Source: Candidatus Woesearchaeota archaeon
Lineage (GTDB): Archaea; Nanobdellota; Nanobdellia; Woesearchaeales; BM511
NCBI GenBank assembly: GCA_023266675.1
Contig: JAHFPP010000003.1
Coordinates: 1 to 45,315 of the forward strand
DNA length: 45,315 bases
Direction of reading: 5' to 3'
Position 1 is the first letter of the stretch. Every line of letters begins with the position of its first letter. The notes below the pieces were generated by a model. The model ran no database searches. It was given only the letters and a program-made list of their open reading frames with translations, and was not told the origin of the DNA. A program made the position numbers and the translations under genes. This document shows positions 37,250 to 45,315 of this stretch, piece by piece.

Positions 37250-38170
37250 TTAGTTTGATACACTCGATAAGAATCTTGATAAAATCCCATCGGGTTTTTT
37301 CTTTGGCGACTCATAATTATTTTTTCCATGTCCTGTATCATTTCTTAGACTTATAAGATAATCAACAATCCTATCTGCGTAGTAATTATCTTTGGTCTCC
37401 ATTGGTGTGAAATCAGGATTTCTATTGCATTCCAGCACATAATAATCTCCTTTTCTTGTTATTACAACATCAGTTCCTAAAATTTTTGCAGGATTATTCA
37501 TAATAACTTTTTGTGCTATCTTTTCTGCAACATAACTTCCGGTAAAATTTTTGGTTCCATAGCAAAAACTATGACCTGCAACTTTTCCACCGATAGTTAA
37601 AACCCTGATTGAAGTGACTATATCCAGATATTCCTGAAATATTGCCCAAGAATGCTGATTTTCATTAAAATAATCCCTAACTTCTTGTTCATTTGCAACT
37701 ACTTTAAATCCTCGTTTTTTAGTTCCATCATTTGGCTTAATAATCATAGGGAAAGTTAGATTAGTTGTTATCTCCTCCAAAGTCTGCTCTGATAACCCTG
37801 ATGCAAAAATAGTTTTGGGAGTATATTCTGATGCTCTTAAAACTTGGGATGGAAATTTTGATACTGGATATATTAATGATGCTGATGGGTCAACGACAAC
37901 TTTTCCTCTTGATTCCATTGCAGTTGCAAGCTGATAACTTTCTAATTCCGCACCTCTTGTTCTGCGAATAATAACTATGTCTGAATCCGAGATGTCTCTG
38001 CCTTGATAATTAACCCTTAAATCTCCTGATGCAAAATGATAAGTAATCATTGATGGGTCAAGAACAATTGTATCTAAACCTTTTCTTTCAGCAGATTTCA
38101 ATATCAATGAATCTCCTTTACTTGGTCTTTTATTATCCGTAAGTTTTGTCGAACTTAATACTAACTTCAT
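37250..38170 (-). CDS. RimK-like ATP-grasp ligase
   Basis: FPMIIKPNDGTKKRGFKVV; WAIFQEYLDIVTSIRVLTIGGKVAGHSF; YYVLECNRNPDFTPME. Confidence 0.8.
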   Translation of the reverse strand: MKLVLSSTKLTDNKRPSKGDSLILKSAERKGLDTIVLDPSMITYHFASGDLRVNYQGRDISDSDIVIIRRTRGAELESYQLATAMESRGKVVVDPSASLIYPVSKFPSQVLRASEYTPKTIFASGLSEQTLEEITTNLTFPMIIKPNDGTKKRGFKVVANEQEVRDYFNENQHSWAIFQEYLDIVTSIRVLTIGGKVAGHSFCYGTKNFTGSYVAEKIAQKVIMNNPAKILGTDVVITRKGDYYVLECNRNPDFTPMETKDNYYADRIVDYLISLRNDTGHGKNNYESPKKKPDGILSRFLSSVSN

Positions 38171-38173
38171 TTT

Positions 38174-41100
38174 TTAGCCACCTATTACTTGCTTTGCAAT
38201 TTTTGTAATATAACTCTCTTGTTGTTGAATAACCGGATTTATTGTTGTAGGTAACTGTGGTTTTAGGACATACACTTCTGCATTTACTTCTATTTTGCCA
38301 AGTAATGTTTTTTTAGTTGTTAAACCATCTCCATAAAATGCATTAAAATGTGCAGGTTCAATCTGAACTGACCTAATCTCTTTAGTTGCTTTTCCCTGTG
38401 ATACCATGTTTTCTAATAATGATGACATTGATTGCGGCGTAAATGTTGTTGGGATCATTACATCTTGTTTTGTGTGATTAGCAAAGTTACCAAGATAATC
38501 TACCCATGCATTATTTAAATTCATATTTCCATTTTGATAAAATCTTGTGCAAAGAATTCCTTTATCTGTTAATGCTGTTCTGTTTCTGCCAACATATTTT
38601 CCATCCTCTGTTTTTGCGTAGATGACATTCTTGTTTAAGTCCACTGTCTGAACTACTGACGCCCAACCATTGCATCCACCATAAGTTTTGGATAAGCTCA
38701 GACATGAATCAAAGTATTGCCCCATATGCAATGATTCAATTGGGTCTTGGCTGACATAAAAGAGAGTATCTGCTTTCATTTCCTTTAATGTTCCTGTAAT
38801 GCTACGAGCAGTCTGTATGTGTCCCTTTATCTCTAATTTCAAAGGTTTTGTTTTTTTAGTAAATTTATAGGTTCCTAAGAATTTTTCTACACTATCAAGT
38901 TGCTCTCTTAAACTTCCTTCTTTAAGACTGTTAAGTTCATCTTCCTCAAGTTCAAGCTGTTTTAATCTGTTAAAAATTTGGTCAACTTCTGCATCTATTT
39001 TTTCTTTTGACCTTTGAAGTGAACCTTCATCTGTTGCAAGTTCATAAGTCTGTTTTATTCCTGTCTTGAATGCGTGAATATCTATTCCTTGTTTTTTCAA
39101 TCTCTTCTCAAGTGATTTATTTCCGTCTAATCCAGAGATGGCAGCTCTTGCCCCGTCCGCTCCTTTTTCAAGATATGCTGAAGTTATTAATTTCAATGCT
39201 GGTCGAATTTCAACGCCATAAAGAGTTCCTGAATTTTGAGAATATCCAATAACAATATTACCAACAGAATCCTCTAATGATCTTGGAACTGCTTTACCGT
39301 CAGTCACAACTGAAAAATATTCTTTTCTTGATGAAGCTATAGCATTAAATATGATATCATAACCTGCATCATTATGAATCGCTGCCAATCTTTTTTCTAA
39401 AAATTCAACTGCACCTACTGTCTTCAAGAAACTATGAGTTCTGTTCAATTCAGCAAATGCTTTTACAAACTCTCTTTTTCCTGCTTTATCGCCAAGTTTT
39501 GATACAACGCCACTTACTAATTCATCAGGTGCCTTATTCATCAAGTCTTTTATCAAATCCCTGTTTCTTTGTTTTCCGACATAATTCAAAAATGCTTTTA
39601 ATTGTGTTTCATCTAAAAACTTTTCATATCCTTTTTTAATGTCAGGCAATTTCTGGAAGTCATTTCCTGTGGCTTCAAAATCTCTTTCAAACTGAACAAA
39701 ACTCTTTCCAAGAAACCCATCATATAATTCCAAAGTATGCTGTGCAGATAAATCATTAAACCCAAGATTCATATTAGCGTTTTTTCTCTGCTTATCAGCA
39801 AACTCAATATACTGCCTTGCTCTTGATTCAGTTCTATTAGCCCACTCAACAAATTCGTTTATACCTGCAACTTTTGGAATAGCAAATAGATGAGTTTCTA
39901 TCAATCTTTCATTAATGTTAGAACTTTTACATAGAGAATAAAGTTTTGCTGTCTCATTAAAAGCAGATATTAAGTCAACATCTGAAACACTGCTTGGTAA
40001 ACTTGAATATACAAAAGAGACTGCTCTGCGGTGCATTGCATTATTTGTCAATTCATTAATCGCATTAAGTTGATTAGTGTCAAGGTGACTTCTTAATAGA
40101 CTTCTTTTTCTTTCTGATGGCAAATCAACATATTTATCTGTAAAAGTAGGAATACTAAATAGTTCTTTTCCAAGAGTGGAATAATCTGCTATAAGCATGT
40201 CTAAATCCAAACCAAGCGATTTTTGATATGCTACAACTGTTGGTCTTGATTTTAATGCAAACTCTCTTCCTTTGCTCCATTCAGATTGGAATAACTCGTT
40301 TACATGTCTTAACCAAGCACCACCGACTTCTACCCCTGCTTGTCTGTAAACTTCTTGTATCTCACTAAATAAAGAGGTATTTTCATTCCCTCCATGAGAT
40401 TTTAAATCAATATCATAAATATTAAATTTATCAAATCCAGAGTCTAATCCAAATGCTGAATACTCAGATTTCAAACTTAATAATGAAATATCAAATTTGG
40501 GTCTTGCCAGATTTGAAAAAATATATGTCTCTGGTTCAGAAAAGTTTTTATCATAAAATCTAATCTTTTTTGACTCATTGAGAAAATAGTTTTCAGGCTC
40601 TTTAATTCTTAAACCAGTATATCCTCCAAATTCATCGTATTTTATTTTTCTTGACAATAAAAAAGGGTCATCTTTTTCAACTCTTGGAGAAATCATTGAT
40701 AATCGTGTCATCAAAGGATTTCCGTTCATTCCACTTGTTTGGTCAGGAAATAAAGTTGTTACAGCAGTCGTATAAGCAATAATATCTGTTGCTGGAATAC
40801 TTCCAAGTGTCGTTAAAAAATCTTGTGCAGATGTTGATGCAGATGTCGCTACCCTATGTGATGCATCCAAAAGAGCATCTAATGTGGTTTTCTCGCCTTT
40901 TTGCTGTAACTCTAAAAGTTGCTGTCTAAATCTTTTAAGACCCCCATCATGTTGAACAGCATTATTCGCAAAATTCCAAGATGCATTTATTATATGTGCT
41001 TCATCAGGGTCTGCTTTCCTTTCAGGTTCATCATTAATAATTTTAGAAATATAACTTACTCTTCTTTCATTTTGCCGTGAGTTTATATATATTAAACTTT

Positions 41101-41338
41101 CAAGATTATTTATAATATTTTCATTTTTCTTTATTTTTGAAGATTCTACTTTCTTTGATGCAATCTCCGCCCTAATATTCATTTCTGCCATTTGCTGATA
41201 AATAATTAGGTGAGCAGATTCCATTTCTCTTAAAGCAAGATTAATCCTTGCTGTTAAATTACCTACCTCACTAGCAAGAGGATTATGCTTAACTTCATCC
41301 AAGAATGGTTGTGCATCAATTAACTGATTATAAACCAT
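38174..41338 (-). CDS. Giant uncharacterised protein (about 1054 aa)
   Basis: Single long ORF; ATG at 41338 is likely (ORF track starts at 41356); C-terminal conserved-looking block DPIESLHMGQYFDSCLSLSKTYGGCNGWASVVQTVDLNKNVIYAKTEDGKYVGRNR; stop 3 nt before the ATP-grasp start. Confidence 0.75.
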   Translation of the reverse strand: MVYNQLIDAQPFLDEVKHNPLASEVGNLTARINLALREMESAHLIIYQQMAEMNIRAEIASKKVESSKIKKNENIINNLESLIYINSRQNERRVSYISKIINDEPERKADPDEAHIINASWNFANNAVQHDGGLKRFRQQLLELQQKGEKTTLDALLDASHRVATSASTSAQDFLTTLGSIPATDIIAYTTAVTTLFPDQTSGMNGNPLMTRLSMISPRVEKDDPFLLSRKIKYDEFGGYTGLRIKEPENYFLNESKKIRFYDKNFSEPETYIFSNLARPKFDISLLSLKSEYSAFGLDSGFDKFNIYDIDLKSHGGNENTSLFSEIQEVYRQAGVEVGGAWLRHVNELFQSEWSKGREFALKSRPTVVAYQKSLGLDLDMLIADYSTLGKELFSIPTFTDKYVDLPSERKRSLLRSHLDTNQLNAINELTNNAMHRRAVSFVYSSLPSSVSDVDLISAFNETAKLYSLCKSSNINERLIETHLFAIPKVAGINEFVEWANRTESRARQYIEFADKQRKNANMNLGFNDLSAQHTLELYDGFLGKSFVQFERDFEATGNDFQKLPDIKKGYEKFLDETQLKAFLNYVGKQRNRDLIKDLMNKAPDELVSGVVSKLGDKAGKREFVKAFAELNRTHSFLKTVGAVEFLEKRLAAIHNDAGYDIIFNAIASSRKEYFSVVTDGKAVPRSLEDSVGNIVIGYSQNSGTLYGVEIRPALKLITSAYLEKGADGARAAISGLDGNKSLEKRLKKQGIDIHAFKTGIKQTYELATDEGSLQRSKEKIDAEVDQIFNRLKQLELEEDELNSLKEGSLREQLDSVEKFLGTYKFTKKTKPLKLEIKGHIQTARSITGTLKEMKADTLFYVSQDPIESLHMGQYFDSCLSLSKTYGGCNGWASVVQTVDLNKNVIYAKTEDGKYVGRNRTALTDKGILCTRFYQNGNMNLNNAWVDYLGNFANHTKQDVMIPTTFTPQSMSSLLENMVSQGKATKEIRSVQIEPAHFNAFYGDGLTTKKTLLGKIEVNAEVYVLKPQLPTTINPVIQQQESYITKIAKQVIGG

Positions 41339-41486
41339 TGTCAACTGGCACCTCAATTACTTTAATTGTTATCTCAACTATTGTTTTCGGTTTAAGGTCA
41401 TCTCTCAACAATTTAGGTATGACTATTATTGAGTTATCCCCGTGCTTTGCAATTTTCTTTCTTAATATGTATTGTTTTGTTTCCAT
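41328..41486 (-). CDS. Small AbrB/SpoVT-like DNA-binding protein, 52 aa
   Basis: METKQYILRKKIAKHGDNSIIVIPKLLRDDLKPKTIVEITIKVIEVPVDNGL; not in ORF track; overlaps the start of the giant gene. Confidence 0.6.
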   Translation of the reverse strand: METKQYILRKKIAKHGDNSIIVIPKLLRDDLKPKTIVEITIKVIEVPVDNGL

Positions 41487-41495
41487 TGTGATAAA

Positions 41496-41514
41496 ATTGT
41501 AATTTTATTACAAT
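41496..41514. promoter_or_regulatory. Inverted repeat ATTGTAA-TTTTA-TTACAAT upstream of AbrB-like gene
   Basis: 7-bp perfect arms; TATA-like GTTTATAAACC (minus strand, about 41530-41540) lies just upstream. Confidence 0.55.
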
Positions 41515-41618
41515 AAGTAAAGTATATTGGTTTATAAACTTTTCGATATTTTTACTACTTAGCAGTTGTTATAATACCTTGTAAATATTTATAAACTCTA
41601 TAGGAGAAGAAAGATAAT

Positions 41619-42239
41619 ATGCAAACTTCAAAAGATGCCAAAATTCATTTATCGCTTCTAACTTTTTTTATAATAATATTTATCTGGTCAGCGATTAATC
41701 CTCATGATTATTTTACGTGGTTCCTTGAAGTCTTTCCTGCGGTTATTGTAATAATCGCATTGATTTTTACTTACAACAAATTTAGGTTTAGTAATTTAGT
41801 TTATTTGCTTGTATTCATCCATGCAGCAATCCTTCTTATTGGAGGACACTACACATACGCAGAAGTACCTTTGTTTAACTGGATAAAAGATTATTTTGAA
41901 CTTGCACGAAATCATTATGATAGGCTTGGCCACTTTGCTCAAGGAGTTATACCTGTTATCTTATTACGAGAAATATTAATCAGGAAAAATGTTGTAAAAA
42001 ATAAGAAATGGCTTTTTTTCATACTGATTGCAATTGTAATGTTTATCAGCGCCTCATACGAGCTTTTGGAGTTTGGAGTTGCAAAAACAACAGGCTCAGC
42101 AGCTGATGCATTCTTAGGAACTCAAGGCGATGTTTTTGACACGGATTGGGACATGTTCTTTGCACTTATCGGCGGATTGACAGCATTGTTAACTATAAGT
42201 AAAATTCATGATAAATCCATTGAGAAATTAAAAAGTTAG
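41619..42239 (+). CDS. DUF2238 / YjdF-like integral membrane protein
   Basis: NHYDRLGHFAQGVIPVILLREIL; ASYELLEFGVAKTTGSAADAFLGTQGDVFDTDWDMFFALIGG. Confidence 0.85.
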   Translation: MQTSKDAKIHLSLLTFFIIIFIWSAINPHDYFTWFLEVFPAVIVIIALIFTYNKFRFSNLVYLLVFIHAAILLIGGHYTYAEVPLFNWIKDYFELARNHYDRLGHFAQGVIPVILLREILIRKNVVKNKKWLFFILIAIVMFISASYELLEFGVAKTTGSAADAFLGTQGDVFDTDWDMFFALIGGLTALLTISKIHDKSIEKLKS

Positions 42240-42339
42240 TGCAAATAAATAATTCTAAACCGAAACCTTTTTAATAAGCCTAAAAATTCAGTTTTAAAGA
42301 GAGTGTGAGATATAACTCAACATATAAAGGTGAAAGATT

Positions 42340-42747
42340 ATGACTATTGTTGGATTTTTATTTACAAAAATGCATGCAGAAAAAAATGACGGTGTAAAAG
42401 GCAACGTCAACATATCAAACAATGTATCAATAACAGATGTTAAAGAGTCAGATGCATCCCTTGGTGCTCCAGATCAAAAGGGACTTAGATTCGTATTTAA
42501 ATTCACATCAAAATACTCTCCTGAAATTGGTGAAATATCACTTGAAGGAAATGTTCTTTATATGGATAAGAAAGAAGAAGTAAAAAAGATGGTTGCGAAA
42601 TGGAAAAAAGACAAAAATATAGACAAGGAAGTTATGAAAAACATATTAAACACAATATTGACAAAATGTTACATAACCGCTCTCATACTTTCAAAAGAAA
42701 TTGCGCTTCCACCACCAATTCCTATGCCTAAAGTAGAGTCAAAATAA
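42340..42747 (+). CDS. Conserved hypothetical protein, 135 aa
   Basis: ORF ending ALILSKEIALPPPIPMPKVESK; TATA and SD upstream; no confident family. Confidence 0.5.
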   Translation: MTIVGFLFTKMHAEKNDGVKGNVNISNNVSITDVKESDASLGAPDQKGLRFVFKFTSKYSPEIGEISLEGNVLYMDKKEEVKKMVAKWKKDKNIDKEVMKNILNTILTKCYITALILSKEIALPPPIPMPKVESK

Positions 42748-42834
42748 ATATTTTTTCTTTTAATTTTTCAACTTAGTATCTAAACAAAAGCTTTATTTAT
42801 AAGGAGTTCAATTCACGAGAAGGAAAGAGAAAAT

Positions 42835-45315
42835 ATGACGCCAAAAACATTAAAGCTAAAAGTTGTTGAAGCAATACAGGATGACCTATACAAGGGAATA
42901 ATACGATTAGACACAACTTTTATGCAACAAATAGACATACGACCAGGTGACGTTGTCGAGATTGAAGGCGAGAGAAAGACTGTTGGCATAGTTGAAAGAG
43001 CGTACCCTGGAGATATCGGACTTAACATAATAAGAATCGACGGACTCATGCGAAGAAACGCAAAAACAGGAATTGGCGACATGGTTTTGATAAGAAAAAT
43101 TTTTGTTAAAGAAGCCAAAAAAGTCGTAATTGCGCCTGCAAAAAAAGGAATAATAGTAAAAGCTAATCCAATAATATTCAAACAGGGACTTCTAGGGCGC
43201 CCAGTCCTTAAAGGCGATATGATTTCACTTGGCGGCTCAAAAAGAAGAAAGGCTGTCATGAGCAACAATCCGCTTTTTGATGACGTTTTTAACATGCTTG
43301 ATGAAAGCCTTATGAGTTTTGGACTTGGAGACTTAAAATTTGTTGTTGTTGACACTGCCCCATCAAAAGAGGCTGTAATAATCACGGATGCAACAGAGAT
43401 TGTATTCAACCCTGAAGCAATAGAGCTTGAAGAAGAGAAAGAGCTTGAAGTAACATATGAAGATGTTGGTGGGCTTGATGAAGAAATAAGAAAAGTAAGG
43501 GAGATGGTTGAACTTCCACTTAAGCGTCCTGAGATATTTGAGCGACTAGGTATTGAGCCTCCAAAAGGAGTGCTACTTTATGGACCTCCTGGAACAGGAA
43601 AAACACTCCTTGCAAAAGCAGTTGCTAACGAAACACAGTCAAGCTTCTTTTTAATAAACGGTCCAGAGATAATGAGCAAATACTACGGGCAGTCAGAAGA
43701 AAATTTGAGGAAAAAATTTGAAGAAGCTGAAAAAAACGCGCCTGCAATAATATTCATTGATGAGATAGATGCAATAGCATCAAAAAGAGAAGAATCAAAA
43801 GGAGAAGTTGAACGAAGAGTTGTCGCACAGCTTCTTGCACTGATGGATGGACTAAATTCTAGAGGAAAAGTCGTTGTCATGGCTGCTACAAACATTCCAA
43901 ACCAGTTGGATTCTGCTTTACGGCGACCTGGACGTTTTGACAGGGAAATCGAGATTGGAGTGCCGTCAAAAGAAGGAAGATTAAACATAATCAAGATTCA
44001 TACTAGAAACATGCCGCTATCAGGACAGTTATACCCTGACCTGCTTGAAAAAAATTACAACCTGCTTTATAAGAATATGACAGATAAAGAAAAAAGCGTT
44101 GACATAAACAGGCTGAATAAAAAGATTTCTGAACTTGAAAATGAAAAAGAAGAAATCATCAATTCAAAGAAGAATCTTATGAACGAGAAAAAAGAGCTTG
44201 ATACAGAACGAAAAACTATTGAGCAAAAACTAAAAGAGCTTGAGAATAAAGCGCAAAGGGAAGGAGTTATGCAATCAGTTGCAAACCTTATAACAAATAT
44301 AAGAGCAAGGATAGAACAGACAAAATCAAAAGTCAATAATACACAGAATAAGATTGAAGAAAAGGACTCAAAAATTAAAGAGACAGAATCAAATTTATCA
44401 AATATTCATAAAGAAATTGAAAGAAAAAAGATAGAAATAGACAAAATATTAAAGTTAAGAAAAGAGCTTGGAAAAGAAGAATTAAAGATAGCAAAAAATA
44501 TTTTTAACGAACTAAAAAGGCTTGATGAGCAGAAAACAACTTTCTCAGATATACGTCAGGAATTAATCAATAAAACTGTTGAGCCAAAAATAAAAGAATA
44601 CTACACGTACCTTTTCAAACTTGGAATAATTAATGAGGATTTGGTTAAGCAGACAAAAAAGGAGAGAGAAGCTGTTGACAGGGATTTAAAGGATTTTGCT
44701 GACATAACTCATGGGTTTGTCGGTGCAGACTTGGCTGCCCTTGCAAAGGAGGCTGCAATGAGTCTTTTGCGAAAAAATCTGTACAAGCTTAAGGCACTAA
44801 AGGAAGATGAGCCTATACCGCAGGAAATGCTTGATCAGTTTGAAATCACAAGAGAAGACTTTATGGATGCATTAAAGACAGTAAGACCAAGTGCACTTCG
44901 TGAAGTTTTAATTGAAGTTCCAAATATAAAATGGAGTGATATAGGAGGACTTGAAGATGTCAAGCAGGAGATAATTGAAGCTGTAGAGTGGCCGCTAAAG
45001 TATCCTCAAGCATTCAAGAAAGTAGGCATAACACCTCCAAAAGGAATTCTGATATATGGACCTCCGGGTACAGGAAAAACACTTCTTGCAAAAGCAGTTG
45101 CAAATGAATCACAGGCAAATTTCATAGTTGTAAAAGGCCCTGAACTCCTTTCAAAGTGGGTAGGGGAATCAGAAAGAGGAGTAAGAAAAATATTCGAAAA
45201 GGCAAGGCAGGCAAGCCCGACAATAATATTCTTCGATGAAATTGACGCAATTGCACCAAGCAGAAGCGCATCAAGCGACAATCATGTTACAGAGAAAGTT
45301 GTAAACCAGTTGCTT
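42835..45315 (+). CDS. cdc48: CDC48/p97-type AAA+ ATPase with coiled-coil insertion (3' truncated by window)
   Basis: CDC48 N domain; D1 [22 protein letters not shown]...[16 protein letters not shown]2 [22 protein letters not shown]...[16 protein letters not shown]; open to window end, not in supplied track. Confidence 0.95.
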   Translation, partial: MTPKTLKLKVVEAIQDDLYKGIIRLDTTFMQQIDIRPGDVVEIEGERKTVGIVERAYPGDIGLNIIRIDGLMRRNAKTGIGDMVLIRKIFVKEAKKVVIAPAKKGIIVKANPIIFKQGLLGRPVLKGDMISLGGSKRRKAVMSNNPLFDDVFNMLDESLMSFGLGDLKFVVVDTAPSKEAVIITDATEIVFNPEAIELEEEKELEVTYEDVGGLDEEIRKVREMVELPLKRPEIFERLGIEPPKGVLLYGPPGTGKTLLAKAVANETQSSFFLINGPEIMSKYYGQSEENLRKKFEEAEKNAPAIIFIDEIDAIASKREESKGEVERRVVAQLLALMDGLNSRGKVVVMAATNIPNQLDSALRRPGRFDREIEIGVPSKEGRLNIIKIHTRNMPLSGQLYPDLLEKNYNLLYKNMTDKEKSVDINRLNKKISELENEKEEIINSKKNLMNEKKELDTERKTIEQKLKELENKAQREGVMQSVANLITNIRARIEQTKSKVNNTQNKIEEKDSKIKETESNLSNIHKEIERKKIEIDKILKLRKELGKEELKIAKNIFNELKRLDEQKTTFSDIRQELINKTVEPKIKEYYTYLFKLGIINEDLVKQTKKEREAVDRDLKDFADITHGFVGADLAALAKEAAMSLLRKNLYKLKALKEDEPIPQEMLDQFEITREDFMDALKTVRPSALREVLIEVPNIKWSDIGGLEDVKQEIIEAVEWPLKYPQAFKKVGITPPKGILIYGPPGTGKTLLAKAVANESQANFIVVKGPELLSKWVGESERGVRKIFEKARQASPTIIFFDEIDAIAPSRSASSDNHVTEKVVNQLL

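Noticed and set aside
38174-38185. C-terminal Gly-Gly of the giant protein as ubiquitin-like conjugation signal
   Set aside because: The GGTGGC codons form the SD for the next gene, which explains the Gly-Gly without invoking conjugation; no ubiquitin-like fold evident
42813-45281. Minus-strand ORFs across the CDC48 gene (42813-43409, 43683-43994, 44067-44336, 45006-45281)
   Set aside because: Antisense to a strongly conserved AAA+ coding region; Ser/Phe-rich translations are typical of antisense frames
1-45315. CRISPR arrays, tRNA or rRNA genes
   Set aside because: No regularly spaced repeats, cloverleaf-like sequences or rRNA signatures noticed; a tRNAscan/Infernal run would be decisive

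Overview
The window is a gene-dense, AT-rich archaeal chromosome segment. TATA-box promoters, Shine-Dalgarno-like GGTG motifs, archaeal FtsZ/SecE/Spt5/uL11/TopA/CDC48 and many uncharacterised small-genome proteins suggest a DPANN lineage of Woesearchaeota/Pacearchaeota type; this placement is inference. Left part (1-7.4 kb): a glycogen/starch cluster with a GH57 glycosidase, two DUF5752-like proteins, a GT3-like glycogen synthase, GalT-like, an NDP-sugar pyrophosphorylase and an amylo-1,6-glucosidase. 7.4-13.2 kb: an accessory region with a DUF4258/YgiT-AbrB toxin-antitoxin pair, a frame-disrupted dtdA, a class II Fic protein behind an inverted-repeat promoter, a solo HEPN protein and two membrane proteins. 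13.3-36.5 kb: mostly housekeeping genes (uL11, Cmk, FKBP, FtsZ, SecE, Spt5, PP2C, IMPase-like, Trm-G10-like MTase, PfkB kinases, NurA, TopA, membrane-anchored Lon-type protease, an Ncs2/Ctu2-like degenerate thiolase, PLD, HAD). 36.5-41.5 kb: an AbrB-like / giant 1054-1060 aa protein / RimK-like ATP-grasp operon, the best candidate for an undescribed system. Right edge: a CDC48-type AAA+ ATPase with a roughly 220-aa coiled-coil inserted in its D1 module, truncated by the window end. I saw no rRNA, tRNA or CRISPR array. All family assignments come from reading motifs by eye, without database searches.
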